Source: GCA-2683825 sp965662355 (GTDB lineage Bacteria; Planctomycetota; UBA1135; GCA-002686595). From it: a stretch of DNA of 64,000 nt. How positions within the stretch are numbered: the first letter of the stretch is position 1; each line of letters starts with the position of its first letter. Below, one piece after another: positions 8,882 to 17,494 of the stretch. Position numbers and translations under genes: made by a program. The stretch is from positions 1 through 64,000 of the forward strand of contig CBFIHP010000027.1 in NCBI GenBank assembly GCA_965662355.1, in the 5' to 3' direction. Below the pieces are notes generated by a model that was not told the DNA's origin, made no database searches, and worked only from the letters and a program-made list of their open reading frames with translations.

Positions 8882-9573
8882 AGCTTTCCGAGATGGGCTC
8901 GAAAATCGGCTTCGGCTCGATCGAAATCCAGGCCCTCAAATGCCCCTCGAATGGCTTCGGCGACCGAGGCTTCCACCATCAGGCGCTCGATAAGGTCCTC
9001 GAACCGCGATCGGTACTTGGAGCTGTGCCGGAGGAAGTGCACCACCGCCCAGGATTGGGCATAGGAGAGTGTCACGTCTTCGAAGAACGTCTCCGGTTGC
9101 TCGGTATTCCAGCCGACCACGATGGAGGGAAGGTATTTTGGGGCGTAGCTCCGAACGCTGGCCGTGACCGAGTAAGAGCCCTTGAAGGTGATTGGGTGCA
9201 GCAGGCCTGAATCCCCCGCTTTCTGAAAGTCACCGAACTGACCCCGCTTGTAGCGCAACTTGATCCTGCCGCTCTTCTCTTTCCAGGAGAGGATTTCACC
9301 CGATATGAGGCTATTGGGATCGGGCGGCTCGTAGGTCCGTGAGAACAGGCACTTCTTCAGGTCGCCGATGATTTGCGCTCGATCGCGGAGGACGAGGGTC
9401 GAGCCTTCTTGTTCGCGCACGAGCTGTATGAGCGCATCCGAAGCCTGCTTCCATTTCTCTCGCTTCATCAGCGCGTTGATATTGGTACGTGCTCTTGTGA
9501 AGCGTACCTCGTCAGCGTTGTCCTGCAGAGAAAGTAGGGGTAGAGAGAGTAGTGCTGTGGCAAGTAATCCCAT
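8878..9573 (-). CDS. Exported protein with a DUF1570-like C-terminal region
   Basis: About 231 residues from the ATG at 9573 (signal peptide MGLLATALLSLPLLSLQ). The mature N-terminal third is helical (FTRARTNINALMKREKWKQA, TPR-like), the C-terminal third reads TFFEDVTLSYAQSWAVVHFL then RSRFEDLIERL, which resembles the end of DUF1570 / zincin-like exported proteins of Planctomycetota; the HExxH motif of that family is not present, so it is not an intact peptidase. The frame is open to 9639 but a signal peptide only forms from 9573. It overlaps the following gene by four bases. Confidence 0.68.
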   Translation of the reverse strand: MGLLATALLSLPLLSLQDNADEVRFTRARTNINALMKREKWKQASDALIQLVREQEGSTLVLRDRAQIIGDLKKCLFSRTYEPPDPNSLISGEILSWKEKSGRIKLRYKRGQFGDFQKAGDSGLLHPITFKGSYSVTASVRSYAPKYLPSIVVGWNTEQPETFFEDVTLSYAQSWAVVHFLRHSSKYRSRFEDLIERLMVEASVAEAIRGAFEGLDFDRAEADFRAHLGKL

Positions 9574-9672
9574 TCTAGAAAGCCGTTCCTGACACAAGGG
9601 CCCCTTGGAAGTTCGTGAGGACGATATTCGACGATTCAACTCTGCGCAAGAGCGCGAACCTGGGCACGATCA

Positions 9673-9972
9673 CTATCGGTTCGCCTTCAGGTCCCTTTTG
9701 TACTCACGCAGCGTGGACTGGTACGTGCTCTTGTTGTTATCGGGCGCCAAGCGCACGGCCCTTTTCTGCAGCGACAAGGCTCTCTTGTAGTTGCCAGACC
9801 AAGCGTGGCAGCGGGCCAGTGTGTCGATCATCGCGGCGTCGCGGTTCCTGGTCAGCTTGTTGGCCAGAAGTGCGGCACCCATGGCCAGGTCGAGTCTCCG
9901 GTCTTCGATCGAGCTCTCCGGATCGACGATCGCCCAGGCGGCTGCGTTGAGCGCATGGGGGATTCCTGTGTG
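9673..9972 (-). pseudogene. C-terminal fragment of a TPR protein
   Basis: About 99 codons in good coding composition ending in a stop: ALNAAAWAIVDPES, LDLAMGAALLANKLTRNRDA, MIDTLARCHAWSGNYKRALS, LQKRAVRLAP. This is the characteristic last repeat of Planctomycete TPR/redoxin proteins (LN-x-A-W ... DTLA ... A ... Q-x-x-A-V). No start codon or upstream domain is present; the same frame continues only into sequence antisense to the RluA-type gene. A short GC-rich repeat (10016-10040) lies just upstream of the fragment. I take it to be a truncated gene, though a small stand-alone protein cannot be excluded. Confidence 0.55.
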
Positions 9973-10015
9973 CTTGGGGTGGGGCTGGGCTGGCGTCTCC
10001 ACCAGCACCCCCCTT

Positions 10016-10040
10016 GCGGAATCCGGGCCCGCAGGGGGGA
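10016..10040 (+). repeat. 25-bp GC-rich dispersed repeat, copy 1
   Basis: The 25-base block starting GCGGAATC and ending CCCG-N-AGGGGGGA recurs at 17293-17317 with 21 of 25 bases identical. Both copies lie in non-coding sequence. Read on the minus strand both would encode PP-x-G-x-D-S-A-x-G-V, so it could also be a residue of a common coding sequence. Confidence 0.4.
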
Positions 10041-10257
10041 GGGGTTTCTCAAGCTTTCTTTCGCCGCCACGGCTTTCGCTCCGAACACCTCTGGCCGCCC
10101 TCGGTAACTGGAAGGCTCGAAACAGCCATTTTGATCCGGAGCGTACGTGGGATTCCGTGTCTCCGAAGTGATCACGCGTTAGTTGCGAGGCTAGACTGAG
10201 GATCCTGCCCAGCACCGAGCGTCTCGAGGGCATCACCCGAGGGCGGGCCTTCCTCGA

Positions 10258-11148
10258 ATGTCCTTGAACAACGGCTATCTCTACCGCAATCAAGTCGCAC
10301 CGGCTGATGCCGGTCTGGATGTGCTCGCGTATCACTCCAAGCGCTTCACGCACTCCTCGCGGGCGGACTGGCGCTACAGGATCGACGGCGGGCAGGTGCG
10401 CCTCAATGGCTCCGTGGTGGACTCCGATCGAATCCTCGCTGTGGGCGACAAGCTCGAGTTCTACCGCCATCCCTGGGTCGAACCGGAGACTCCCCGCGAG
10501 TTCCGTCTCGTTTACGAGGATGAGGAGGTTCTGGTCGTGGACAAGCCCGCTGGCCTGCAAGTCCTACCCGCGGGCCTCTTTCTGAACAACACGCTCCTGA
10601 ACCTCGTGCGCTCCAGCTCCACTTCGCGCGCGGAGAGCTCACCGGTGCACCGCCTCGGACGCGGTACTTCGGGTCTCGTTCTCTTCGGCAAGCACTCTGC
10701 CGCGCGCGCTTGCCTTTCGGCCCAGTTCCAGAACTTCCGCGCCACCAAGACCTACCTGGCGAGAGTTCGCGGTACGGAGCTGCCGCTCTCCTGTGTCGCC
10801 CGCTACCCGATCGGTCCCCGAACCCATGGCCCGATGCGGATCTTCTGCGCCGATCCCAACGGCAAGGCGTCGATCACGCGGCTGCGCGTCCTCGCGCGCG
10901 ACCCTACCGCCGGGAGTTCCCTCGTGGCAGCCCAACCGATCACCGGCCGCGCGGACCAGATCCGCATCCATCTCGCGGCCTGCGGAGCACCTCTTGTCGG
11001 CGATCCCCTCTTCGGAGTCGGTGGCGTACCCACCAGTGATGCCCGGCCTGGCGAGGGCGGCTATTTCCTGCACGCAACTGCGTTGAGCGTGCAGCACCCA
11101 TCGACGGGGAGACGACTCAAGCTGCGATCACATCCGGATTGGCTGTAG
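10258..11148 (+). CDS. RluA-family RNA pseudouridine synthase (atypical active-site motif)
   Basis: A 296-residue protein with an N-terminal S4-like RNA-binding segment (WRYRIDGGQVRLNGSVVDSD, residues 39-58) and a pseudouridine synthase catalytic domain: YEDEEVLVVDKPAGLQVLPA (86-105), SPVHRLGRGTSGLVLFGK (128-145), then the late motif ITGRADQIRIHLAACGAPLV followed by GDPLFG. RluA enzymes isomerise uridines in rRNA or tRNA using the Asp of HRLD; here that position is Gly134 (HRLG). A subset of family members, including plant ones as I recall, also read HRLGRGTSG. The target RNA is unknown. It stands alone; the start ATG follows a long non-coding leader without an obvious Shine-Dalgarno sequence. 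Confidence 0.88.
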   Translation: MSLNNGYLYRNQVAPADAGLDVLAYHSKRFTHSSRADWRYRIDGGQVRLNGSVVDSDRILAVGDKLEFYRHPWVEPETPREFRLVYEDEEVLVVDKPAGLQVLPAGLFLNNTLLNLVRSSSTSRAESSPVHRLGRGTSGLVLFGKHSAARACLSAQFQNFRATKTYLARVRGTELPLSCVARYPIGPRTHGPMRIFCADPNGKASITRLRVLARDPTAGSSLVAAQPITGRADQIRIHLAACGAPLVGDPLFGVGGVPTSDARPGEGGYFLHATALSVQHPSTGRRLKLRSHPDWL

Positions 11149-11238
11149 CTAGACTCGTGCGACCCTTCAACCAGAGACGACATCCAATGTTGCGAATCAG
11201 GATCATCATCGCGCTTTCTGGGGTGGCTTCCATCTGGG

Positions 11239-13554
11239 TCATTCCAGCGGAACCAGCCGCAAGGATCGAAGCTTCATGAGCGGCCCCTCGGGTTTCTCTC
11301 CATGAACCGTGACGCGATGCTCACCAGCTTGCAGAGTCAAGAATCCGAGTCGTGCCTCGGCATAGTCGTCCCAGGATCCCGTGGGTTCGATGGTGAAGTC
11401 CAGTCGGGACTGGCCGTTCACCCGAATCTCCGCCGGAGCACCGGCCTCGCGCGGTAGACACGCATACAGGGCGCGGACTTCGTAGCGGCGCGGGGATCCG
11501 AGTTGGACACTCCATTCCGGATAGTCCGCCGACGTACGCCAGTAGCCCAGGCAGTCGCGTTCGGATTCGTAACGTAGCTGACGTCCTCGTATCGCTGCGC
11601 GGCGCGCGGAGAGAACGAGCAGGCCACCCTGTCCTTCCTGGGCGAACGGCGGCTTGCCAGCACCGAGTTGCATGCGCGCCTCGAGATCTGGCCAGTGTTC
11701 GCGGTAGACGGCGCGGGGGTCGCAGTCTCGTTGCTTGCACACCGCAGCCGCCAATCCAACGATCTCACCCATGGCTCCGGTGGTCTTCATCACACGCACC
11801 GCGCCCAGCGCTTCGTGGGTCACGCTGATGTCGCGCCCGGCCATGAACAGGTTCTCGATGTTGCGACTGTAGAGGCAGCGATAAGGAACCCAGTACGGGC
11901 CGTCGTATTCATAGCCCTTCCCGCGCGTGTAGTCGGCAATGAATTCGTCGCCCTCGTGGCCTTCGGCATAGCGCTCGTCAGGATGGTGAGTGTCGATGCC
12001 CCAGGTACAGGGAAAGCAACCGTCCTCGAAGACGCGGCCGTCGCGCAGGTCTTCGGCGGTGAGGATCACGTCGCCCAGGAGGCGGCGCGATTCGCGTTTT
12101 CCCGCGATGTAGGCGACCCAGTTGAGACGGTGAGCGGGATAGCGCCCCTCGACGTTCTTGATTGCGTCCCAGGCGCCGTACATGGCGCGGAAGTTCTGGT
12201 CGCGAATGTGCTCCATGTCATGGATGGGATCGCGGTCGAAACCGTTTTCCCAGAACCAGTTGCCGAGCGAGATTGGCCCGGCGCCGGCTTCCGGTGTTGT
12301 GGCTCCGCGTTCGCGGCCAGGGAAGGGGCGCTCGCTCAGGTCGACGGCCCAGGGACAGCGGGGAAACTCGGCCTCCGCCACTGCCTGTGCGAGCTCGGAG
12401 GAGAGCGGTTCCTCGTCCTCGCAGAGGCATTGGATGTTCCAGAGGTTGCTGGCACCCATGTGCCCCGTGTCGGTCTGTTCGAAGTCGGCGCCGACCAGAT
12501 AGCCGAGGGAGCCGTCTCCGGTGCTGTCCAGAAACCAGCGACCGTGCAAGCGCGTGCGCTCGCCGCTGCGTACGTGTTCGGCAACGACCGAGAGGACGCG
12601 TCCGTCGCGCTGGGTCGCTTGGTTCATCCGTCGTTCGAGAAACAACGTGATGTTCTCCTCCGCCCGCGCGACCTGCAGTTTGCGATCGTCGTCGAAGACG
12701 TGTGAACCCTGCGCGTTGGCCGAATCGCTGCGACGATCGGGGATCAACTCCATGACCACATCGCCGATGCGTGGGTAGGGTTGCTGGTTGACATGACCCT
12801 CGGGCCAGACGCGCACCTCGGAGCTCGAGTTTCCGCCGAGTACGGGGCGATCCTGGATCAATGCGACGCTGAGCCCCTGGCGTGCGGCCGTGACGGCAGC
12901 GCTGGTGCCGGCCACGCCGCCGCCGACGACGATCAGGTCGAAGCTACCCCCGTTGCGTGGCACCTCCGGTAGACCCAGGGCAGCACGTCGGAAGGGCGTG
13001 AGTTCCTCCAGATCCTCCGGCGGATGGAGGCTCTTGTCCTGCGTGAAGAACAGAGCATCACACCGTCCTTCGAAGCCCGTCAAGTCGTGAAGTGCAACGC
13101 GAACGTGGGTGTCCACAATCTCCACGTAACCACCGTCCTGCCAGTGCCATTCGGCGCGCTCGGAACCGAAGGTTACGGCCAGGGGCTCGTCATCAACGAG
13201 CACCTGGAATCGTCCCGGTGCTTCCTGTGGCCTCGAATTCCCCGGGACGGCCGGGGCATAGAAAGGCGCAACCCAGTCCCGCGTCCGTGCCCAGACCCGG
13301 TAGCGACCTGTGTTGGGAAACACGGCTTGGGTCATTGCGTCGACGACGGGAACCCCCATGCCATGGGCCAGCAAGTAGGGCGAACCCATGAGATCCATGA
13401 ACTGCTGGTCGAGGACCCAGCCACCGAGTCGATCGAACGACTCGGCCTCGATCAAGAGCGACTCCGGTGGAGGCGCCGGTTCGTTCGAGGCGCACGCGAC
13501 CCAGAGCGTGAGCAGCGCGGCGAGAAGCAAGCTCAGGGGACGGGATGCGTGCAT
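11239..13554 (-). CDS. Exported FAD-dependent oxidoreductase
   Basis: About 771 residues. Begins with a signal peptide (MHASRPLSLLLAALLTLWVA, Cys close behind), then a beta-sandwich carbohydrate-binding-like domain (roughly 30-190: SLLIEAESFDRLGGWVLDQQ). The FAD_oxidored-type catalytic domain follows with the dinucleotide motif DLIVVGGGVAGTSAAVTAAR and GGNSSSEVRVWPEG, and ends with another beta domain (LRYESERDCLGYWRTSADYP). This architecture is frequent in Planctomycetota and is believed to act on sugars or glycan-derived substrates, but the substrate is unknown. ATG 13554 gives the signal peptide; an earlier ATG at 13578 would add eight residues. It is monocistronic and faces a HYR-domain gene divergently. 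Confidence 0.88.
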   Translation of the reverse strand: MHASRPLSLLLAALLTLWVACASNEPAPPPESLLIEAESFDRLGGWVLDQQFMDLMGSPYLLAHGMGVPVVDAMTQAVFPNTGRYRVWARTRDWVAPFYAPAVPGNSRPQEAPGRFQVLVDDEPLAVTFGSERAEWHWQDGGYVEIVDTHVRVALHDLTGFEGRCDALFFTQDKSLHPPEDLEELTPFRRAALGLPEVPRNGGSFDLIVVGGGVAGTSAAVTAARQGLSVALIQDRPVLGGNSSSEVRVWPEGHVNQQPYPRIGDVVMELIPDRRSDSANAQGSHVFDDDRKLQVARAEENITLFLERRMNQATQRDGRVLSVVAEHVRSGERTRLHGRWFLDSTGDGSLGYLVGADFEQTDTGHMGASNLWNIQCLCEDEEPLSSELAQAVAEAEFPRCPWAVDLSERPFPGRERGATTPEAGAGPISLGNWFWENGFDRDPIHDMEHIRDQNFRAMYGAWDAIKNVEGRYPAHRLNWVAYIAGKRESRRLLGDVILTAEDLRDGRVFEDGCFPCTWGIDTHHPDERYAEGHEGDEFIADYTRGKGYEYDGPYWVPYRCLYSRNIENLFMAGRDISVTHEALGAVRVMKTTGAMGEIVGLAAAVCKQRDCDPRAVYREHWPDLEARMQLGAGKPPFAQEGQGGLLVLSARRAAIRGRQLRYESERDCLGYWRTSADYPEWSVQLGSPRRYEVRALYACLPREAGAPAEIRVNGQSRLDFTIEPTGSWDDYAEARLGFLTLQAGEHRVTVHGEKPEGPLMKLRSLRLVPLE

Positions 13555-13888
13555 CGAGGTGATGGAGAAACCGAGCAACCATTCTCCCGCAGACTCTTTC
13601 CGGCAACAACCCCGTTCTCCGGGACATTGTGGAAGTAGGGAGTGTACCCGACGTGTGTGCCCGCCTGCCGCTCGATCTCAGCGTCGTGGGTCCTGAGGGA
13701 AAGCTGTTCGAGGGCAACGGCTCTACCTATCTGGACTGGTTCGGGTGGGAGGCTCCCGTGTATGCACGAACTTTCAATAAAATTCCCCCAACCATTCCGG
13801 GGCGTTCCGTAAGGGGGATCGTGATGATCACGGTGGCTGGCAGCGACAACATGGCCACCGCAACTACGTCTCATCTTGGAGAACACTC
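13555..13888. other. Divergent intergenic region
   Basis: This 334-base stretch separates the two divergently transcribed exported-protein genes and must hold both promoters. It is locally AT-richer around 13765-13800 (CTTTCAATAAAATTCCCCC). I cannot assign -35/-10 boxes with confidence and see no gene, RNA or large repeat in it. Confidence 0.4.
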
Positions 13889-15040
13889 TTGGCAAAGCAG
13901 CTCTTTCTTTTCCTGGCGCTCTTCGTGGCGACCGGCAGTTTCCTCAAGGCACAAGCCACCCTTAGCGGGCTGGTCGAGTTTGCGTCGGATTCCTCGGGCA
14001 ACGCCACGTTTTCGCGTTGGGACGCCCATCCCAGCAATTTCGTATGGAATCTGGGCCTTGTCGACGGCGGTCTCGCGGGGCCCTTTCTGAACGGGCCGAG
14101 TGATGTCGATGCGGACATCGGCGTGCTACTACCTCCCGGTTCGCACACGTTCTCGATCTTCACCAACTCGGATTCGAACACTTCGACCCACTTCGGGATC
14201 AACCTGTTCTTCAATGGAGCGACGACTCCGGGCATCTCCGCGTTTGCCGCCCGAGACACCTCGAGCACCGGTGCTGACCCGACTTTCTTTTCGAATTCCG
14301 GCACGACCTGGACGGAGGACGCGATCTCCCAAACTCCGGGAGCCGGTACGCTCACATTCGACGACGGAACCACCGCCGTCGAGCTCATTGCGTACCGTTT
14401 TTCGGATCCAGCGGTCGAGAACACCGACCGGGTCGGAGAGATGACGACCGGCGCGAACGGAACCGTGGACTTCGTCGGACAGTTCACACTCATGGTGGAG
14501 GACACCGAGGCTCCGGTGATCACGTGTCCCGCCGCCATGATCGTGGAGTGCACGGACCCGGGGGGCGAAGTCGTCACGTTCGCCCCGACGGTGACCGATC
14601 TGTTCGACCCCACCCCCGTGGTTGTTTGCGCGCCAGCTTCCGGAGCCGTGTTTCCCCTCGGGACGACCCAGGTCACATGTACTGCAGACGACGCCTCGGG
14701 CAATTCCTCCGCCTGCATGTTCGATGTCACCGTGCAGGACACGACGCCGCCCACGATCGAGTGCGTTGACGACATCGTGGTCTTCCAGGGGCGAGTGTTG
14801 ACTGCCTCGGGGAACTTTCCGGCGGCTGTGGTGACTTTTTCCGTCACGGCCAACGACAGCTGCGATTCCAGTCCCGTCGTCGTTTGCAGTCCGCCCTCAG
14901 GCAGCATATTCCCGTGGGGCGTCACCGACGTGACCTGCATCGCCACGGACGCCTCCGGCAACAGCGCGGCCTGTGGCTTCCAGGTGCTCGTGCTGCCGCG
15001 GAACACCGTCGTGGGTGGCCTGTTCGTTATTGTTCTCTGA
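13889..15040 (+). CDS. Secreted HYR-domain protein
   Basis: A 383-residue exported protein. Signal peptide MAKQLFLFLALFVATGSFLKA ends at A-Q-A. Residues about 25-205 form a beta-rich N-terminal domain (FSIFTNSDSNTSTHFGINLF). Two HYR (hyalin repeat, immunoglobulin-like) modules follow: ITCPAAMIVECTDPGGEVV to ACMFDVTVQD, and IECVDDIVVFQGRVL to ACGFQVLVLP. Each shows the family pattern FPLG-T-x-V-T-C-x-A-x-D-A-S-G-N. HYR modules mediate adhesion or protein contact at the cell surface. The C-terminus is a short hydrophobic tail (VVGGLFVIVL) without charged end, so it may be membrane-associated. Monocistronic. Confidence 0.88.
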   Translation: MAKQLFLFLALFVATGSFLKAQATLSGLVEFASDSSGNATFSRWDAHPSNFVWNLGLVDGGLAGPFLNGPSDVDADIGVLLPPGSHTFSIFTNSDSNTSTHFGINLFFNGATTPGISAFAARDTSSTGADPTFFSNSGTTWTEDAISQTPGAGTLTFDDGTTAVELIAYRFSDPAVENTDRVGEMTTGANGTVDFVGQFTLMVEDTEAPVITCPAAMIVECTDPGGEVVTFAPTVTDLFDPTPVVVCAPASGAVFPLGTTQVTCTADDASGNSSACMFDVTVQDTTPPTIECVDDIVVFQGRVLTASGNFPAAVVTFSVTANDSCDSSPVVVCSPPSGSIFPWGVTDVTCIATDASGNSAACGFQVLVLPRNTVVGGLFVIVL

Positions 15041-15134
15041 ACCGGGGTCGAGGTAGGCACGGTTGCAGAATCCACGGCATGCCAGCTAGGATTGAAGAGT
15101 ACCGTTCATCGCCTGACCCAGCGCAACCGATCCC

Positions 15135-15590
15135 ATGGCCGCCATCACCGTCAGCACTCATGTCTCCGCTCCCGTCGAACGAGCTTTCGAGGTCTATACC
15201 GAACTCGACAAGGCCGCGGAGCGCATCCCGGACATCGTCAGCCTCGAGGTCCTCACCGAGGGCCCCTTCGGCGAGGGAACGCGTTGGCGCGAGACCCGGG
15301 TCATGTTCAAGAAGGAGGCGACCGAGGAGATGTGGGTTTCCGGTTTTGACCCCCCCAAGAGCTATACCGTCGATGCCGAATCCCACGGCATGCGCTACTC
15401 GACTCTCTTCTCGTTCACTCCCGATGGGGAAGGTACGAAGGTCAGCTGGACCTTCTCCGGTACGGCCCAGACACTGGGAACGAAGATCATGTCACCGATT
15501 TTCAACGTGCTCATGAAGGGCACGATGAAGAAGTGCATGCTTCGCGATCTGGAGGCCCTTCGTGACGTTTGCGACCGCGGCGAAGATTGA
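15135..15590 (+). CDS. SRPBCC family protein
   Basis: A 151-residue START/Bet v1-like (SRPBCC) protein, a cytosolic helix-grip fold that binds hydrophobic ligands. Typical opening AITVSTHVSAPVERAFEVYT, then GPFGEGTRWRETRVMFKK, LFSFTPDGEGTKVSWTFSGT and an amphipathic final helix (MLRDLEALRDVCDRG). Length fits the family. No enzymatic residues can be inferred. It lies alone between two exported or metabolic genes. Confidence 0.87.
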   Translation: MAAITVSTHVSAPVERAFEVYTELDKAAERIPDIVSLEVLTEGPFGEGTRWRETRVMFKKEATEEMWVSGFDPPKSYTVDAESHGMRYSTLFSFTPDGEGTKVSWTFSGTAQTLGTKIMSPIFNVLMKGTMKKCMLRDLEALRDVCDRGED

Positions 15591-15783
15591 TCGGCGCTCG
15601 CATCCGTCCCAACCGCACGTTGCCAAAGCTCACGGCGAAGCTACGTCAGCGACAAGCGCGATGCCGCCGAAATGCGCTGCCTGGGCATACTCCCCGAACG
15701 AAAACGCTTCGACATTCTGGCCAGCGTGACACCACCATGACCAGGTCGTAGGCAGTGGGCCGAGCGCTAGCGAATGGTAGGCT

Positions 15784-17088
15784 ATGCCCATGGAACTCGG
15801 ACTCGAAACCATCGGAAATGCATGCCTGATCGTCCACGACAAAGGACCGGTCCTGGCGACCGATCCCTGGATCGAGGGGCCGGCCTATTTCGGCAGCTGG
15901 ATCACCTCCCATGAAATCCCGGACGAACAGTACGCGAATATCAAAGCCGCCGAGTTCCTGTGGATCTCCCACGGCCATCCGGATCACCTCAGCCACGAAT
16001 CACTGGGGCAGCTAAAGGACAAGAAGATCCTGCTCGCGGATCACTATGGCGGCCGCATCGCCCGCGATCTGAGGAATGACGGCTTCGATGTGACGGTCAT
16101 GTCCGACGGTCAGTGGATGCAGCTCTCCGAGCGCGTGCGAGTGCTGACGATTGGTGACATTCAGCAGGACTCGACCTTGCTGGTCGACATCGACGGCCGG
16201 CTGATCGTCAATTCCAATGACGCGAGCGATCTGGGGGCCGGACCTTTCGTCAAGAGCATCATCGACACCTATGACGTCAGCTTTCTGATGTGTCTGACCG
16301 GATACGGTGACGCGGATATGATCAACTTCTTCGATGAGAATGGCGAACGCATCCCGGCGCCAGCTCTCAAGCAAGAGCCGCTGTTGGACGGCATCGAGTC
16401 ACACCTTCGCAACTTCGGTATTCGCTACTACGTGCCCTTCTCCGCCCAGCACAACTATCAGCGTTCTGACAGTGTCTGGGCGCGCTCTTGCGCCACACCG
16501 CTCAGCGCCTACGAAGGGCAGTTCCAGTCCGATCTGCACGAGATGCTGCCACCCTTCTGTCGCTTCGACTTCGTGAGCGATGAGGCCACGGCTATCGATC
16601 CGCCCGCGCGTCCGGATGTGGTCATTCCCTGCGAGCATTTCGGCGACAACTGGTCGGACGAGCTGGACGCCGAGGATCGGGCCAAGGTCGAGGCCTATCT
16701 ACAACCGATCACGCACTTGCATAGCTTTCTGGGCTATATCAACTTCAGGGTTGGCGGACGCGACAATCGCATCGTACTCAACTCCGAGCATGCCCTCGGT
16801 ATCACCTTCGAGGCCCCGCGCGCCTCTCTGATGACCAGTATCGAATATCGCATCTTCGACGATCTGATGATCGGCAACTACGTCAAGACCACGCTGCACG
16901 GCCCCTGGCCCAGGCAGGGCACGGCAGCGCTGTACCCGGACCTGATCCCCTTCATCGGCAAGTATGCCGACAACGGTGGCGCCCGTACGCCGACCGAATT
17001 GAAGGCCTACTTCGACGCCTACCGGGCGCGCGGAATGTTCTCCTTGGCCGACCCCCTTGCCCAGGCGGCCGTCGATCGCTATCGCTAA
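15784..17088 (+). CDS. Metallo-beta-lactamase-fold hydrolase
   Basis: A 434-residue cytosolic protein. The N-terminal half is an MBL fold with the metal motif SHGHPDHLS (H63, H65, D67, H68), the strand TIGNACLIVHDKGPVLATDP and the later metal region IVNSNDASDLG. The larger size and C-terminal 200 residues resemble the UlaG/CMP-N-acetylneuraminate-hydroxylase-like branch, where a Rieske domain precedes the MBL part; there is no Rieske motif here. Substrate unknown. ATGs at 15784 and 15790 are both possible starts. Confidence 0.83.
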   Translation: MPMELGLETIGNACLIVHDKGPVLATDPWIEGPAYFGSWITSHEIPDEQYANIKAAEFLWISHGHPDHLSHESLGQLKDKKILLADHYGGRIARDLRNDGFDVTVMSDGQWMQLSERVRVLTIGDIQQDSTLLVDIDGRLIVNSNDASDLGAGPFVKSIIDTYDVSFLMCLTGYGDADMINFFDENGERIPAPALKQEPLLDGIESHLRNFGIRYYVPFSAQHNYQRSDSVWARSCATPLSAYEGQFQSDLHEMLPPFCRFDFVSDEATAIDPPARPDVVIPCEHFGDNWSDELDAEDRAKVEAYLQPITHLHSFLGYINFRVGGRDNRIVLNSEHALGITFEAPRASLMTSIEYRIFDDLMIGNYVKTTLHGPWPRQGTAALYPDLIPFIGKYADNGGARTPTELKAYFDAYRARGMFSLADPLAQAAVDRYR

Positions 17089-17113
17089 CAGAGGCAACAC
17101 TTAGCGCTGCGCT

Positions 17114-17239
17114 CTACACCAGGCCGGGGCCCATCTCCGCATTGGCCAGGAAGACCGTGATCAGAAGGAGCAGGGCTCCGGCAAGCCAGGCCGCCGTGGC
17201 TAGCGGGGTGTTCCTCAGGGTCGCGAGCAGGTTCTTCAT
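17114..17239 (-). CDS. Small single-pass membrane protein (41 residues)
   Basis: An unusually good small gene. ATG at 17239 is preceded by GGAG at seven-base spacing. The product has a basic/amphipathic start (MKNLLATLRNTPLATAAW), one hydrophobic helix (LAGALLLLITVFLANAE) and ends MGPGLV. It shows high third-position GC like its neighbours. Function unknown. It is convergent with the MBL-fold gene and divergent from the DoxX gene. Alternative: the signal-anchor start of a truncated larger protein, but the in-frame stop and strong ribosome-binding site favour a real small protein. Confidence 0.6.
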   Translation of the reverse strand: MKNLLATLRNTPLATAAWLAGALLLLITVFLANAEMGPGLV

Positions 17240-17292
17240 CGTGGTTCTCCGTGTCCGGTATTTCCGCCTCTATTGGCCGAGTTACCCCGGTA

Positions 17293-17317
17293 GCGGAATC
17301 GAGACCCGAAGGGGGGA
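17293..17317 (+). repeat. 25-bp GC-rich dispersed repeat, copy 2
   Basis: Second copy of the block at 10016-10040 (21 of 25 bases identical), lying between the small membrane protein gene and DoxX. It is directly followed by GTTCTTTTTCCCG. On its minus strand it resembles the T-arm of a tRNA superficially, but no acceptor or anticodon arm can be built. Confidence 0.4.
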
Positions 17318-17494
17318 GTTCTTTTTCCCGTTTTCCGACGTCGATGATCAGCCGTCGCGTGCTCGGCTTCAGTCGGCGTAGCGTGCCTTGAAGGTTGCCC
17401 ATTCCTCTCCGACCCGGGCCCCTCCTCCCACTGCATCGAGGACTGACGACATGCTGGTGGACGGGTCCCCTGTATACCGAGTAGCTTGCCTGCA

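Noticed and set aside
11187..11279. 30-codon frame with a hydrophobic start
   Set aside because: No ribosome-binding site and it overlaps the end of the FAD oxidoreductase gene; possibly a signal-peptide remnant but unsupported.
13864..15075. 403-codon minus-strand frame over the HYR gene
   Set aside because: T/S/V-rich mirror of the HYR modules; the plus strand has the signal peptide and HYR signature.
17265..17320. tRNA 3'-half look-alike
   Set aside because: A T-arm-like word exists on the minus strand, but no acceptor, D or anticodon arm can be folded.
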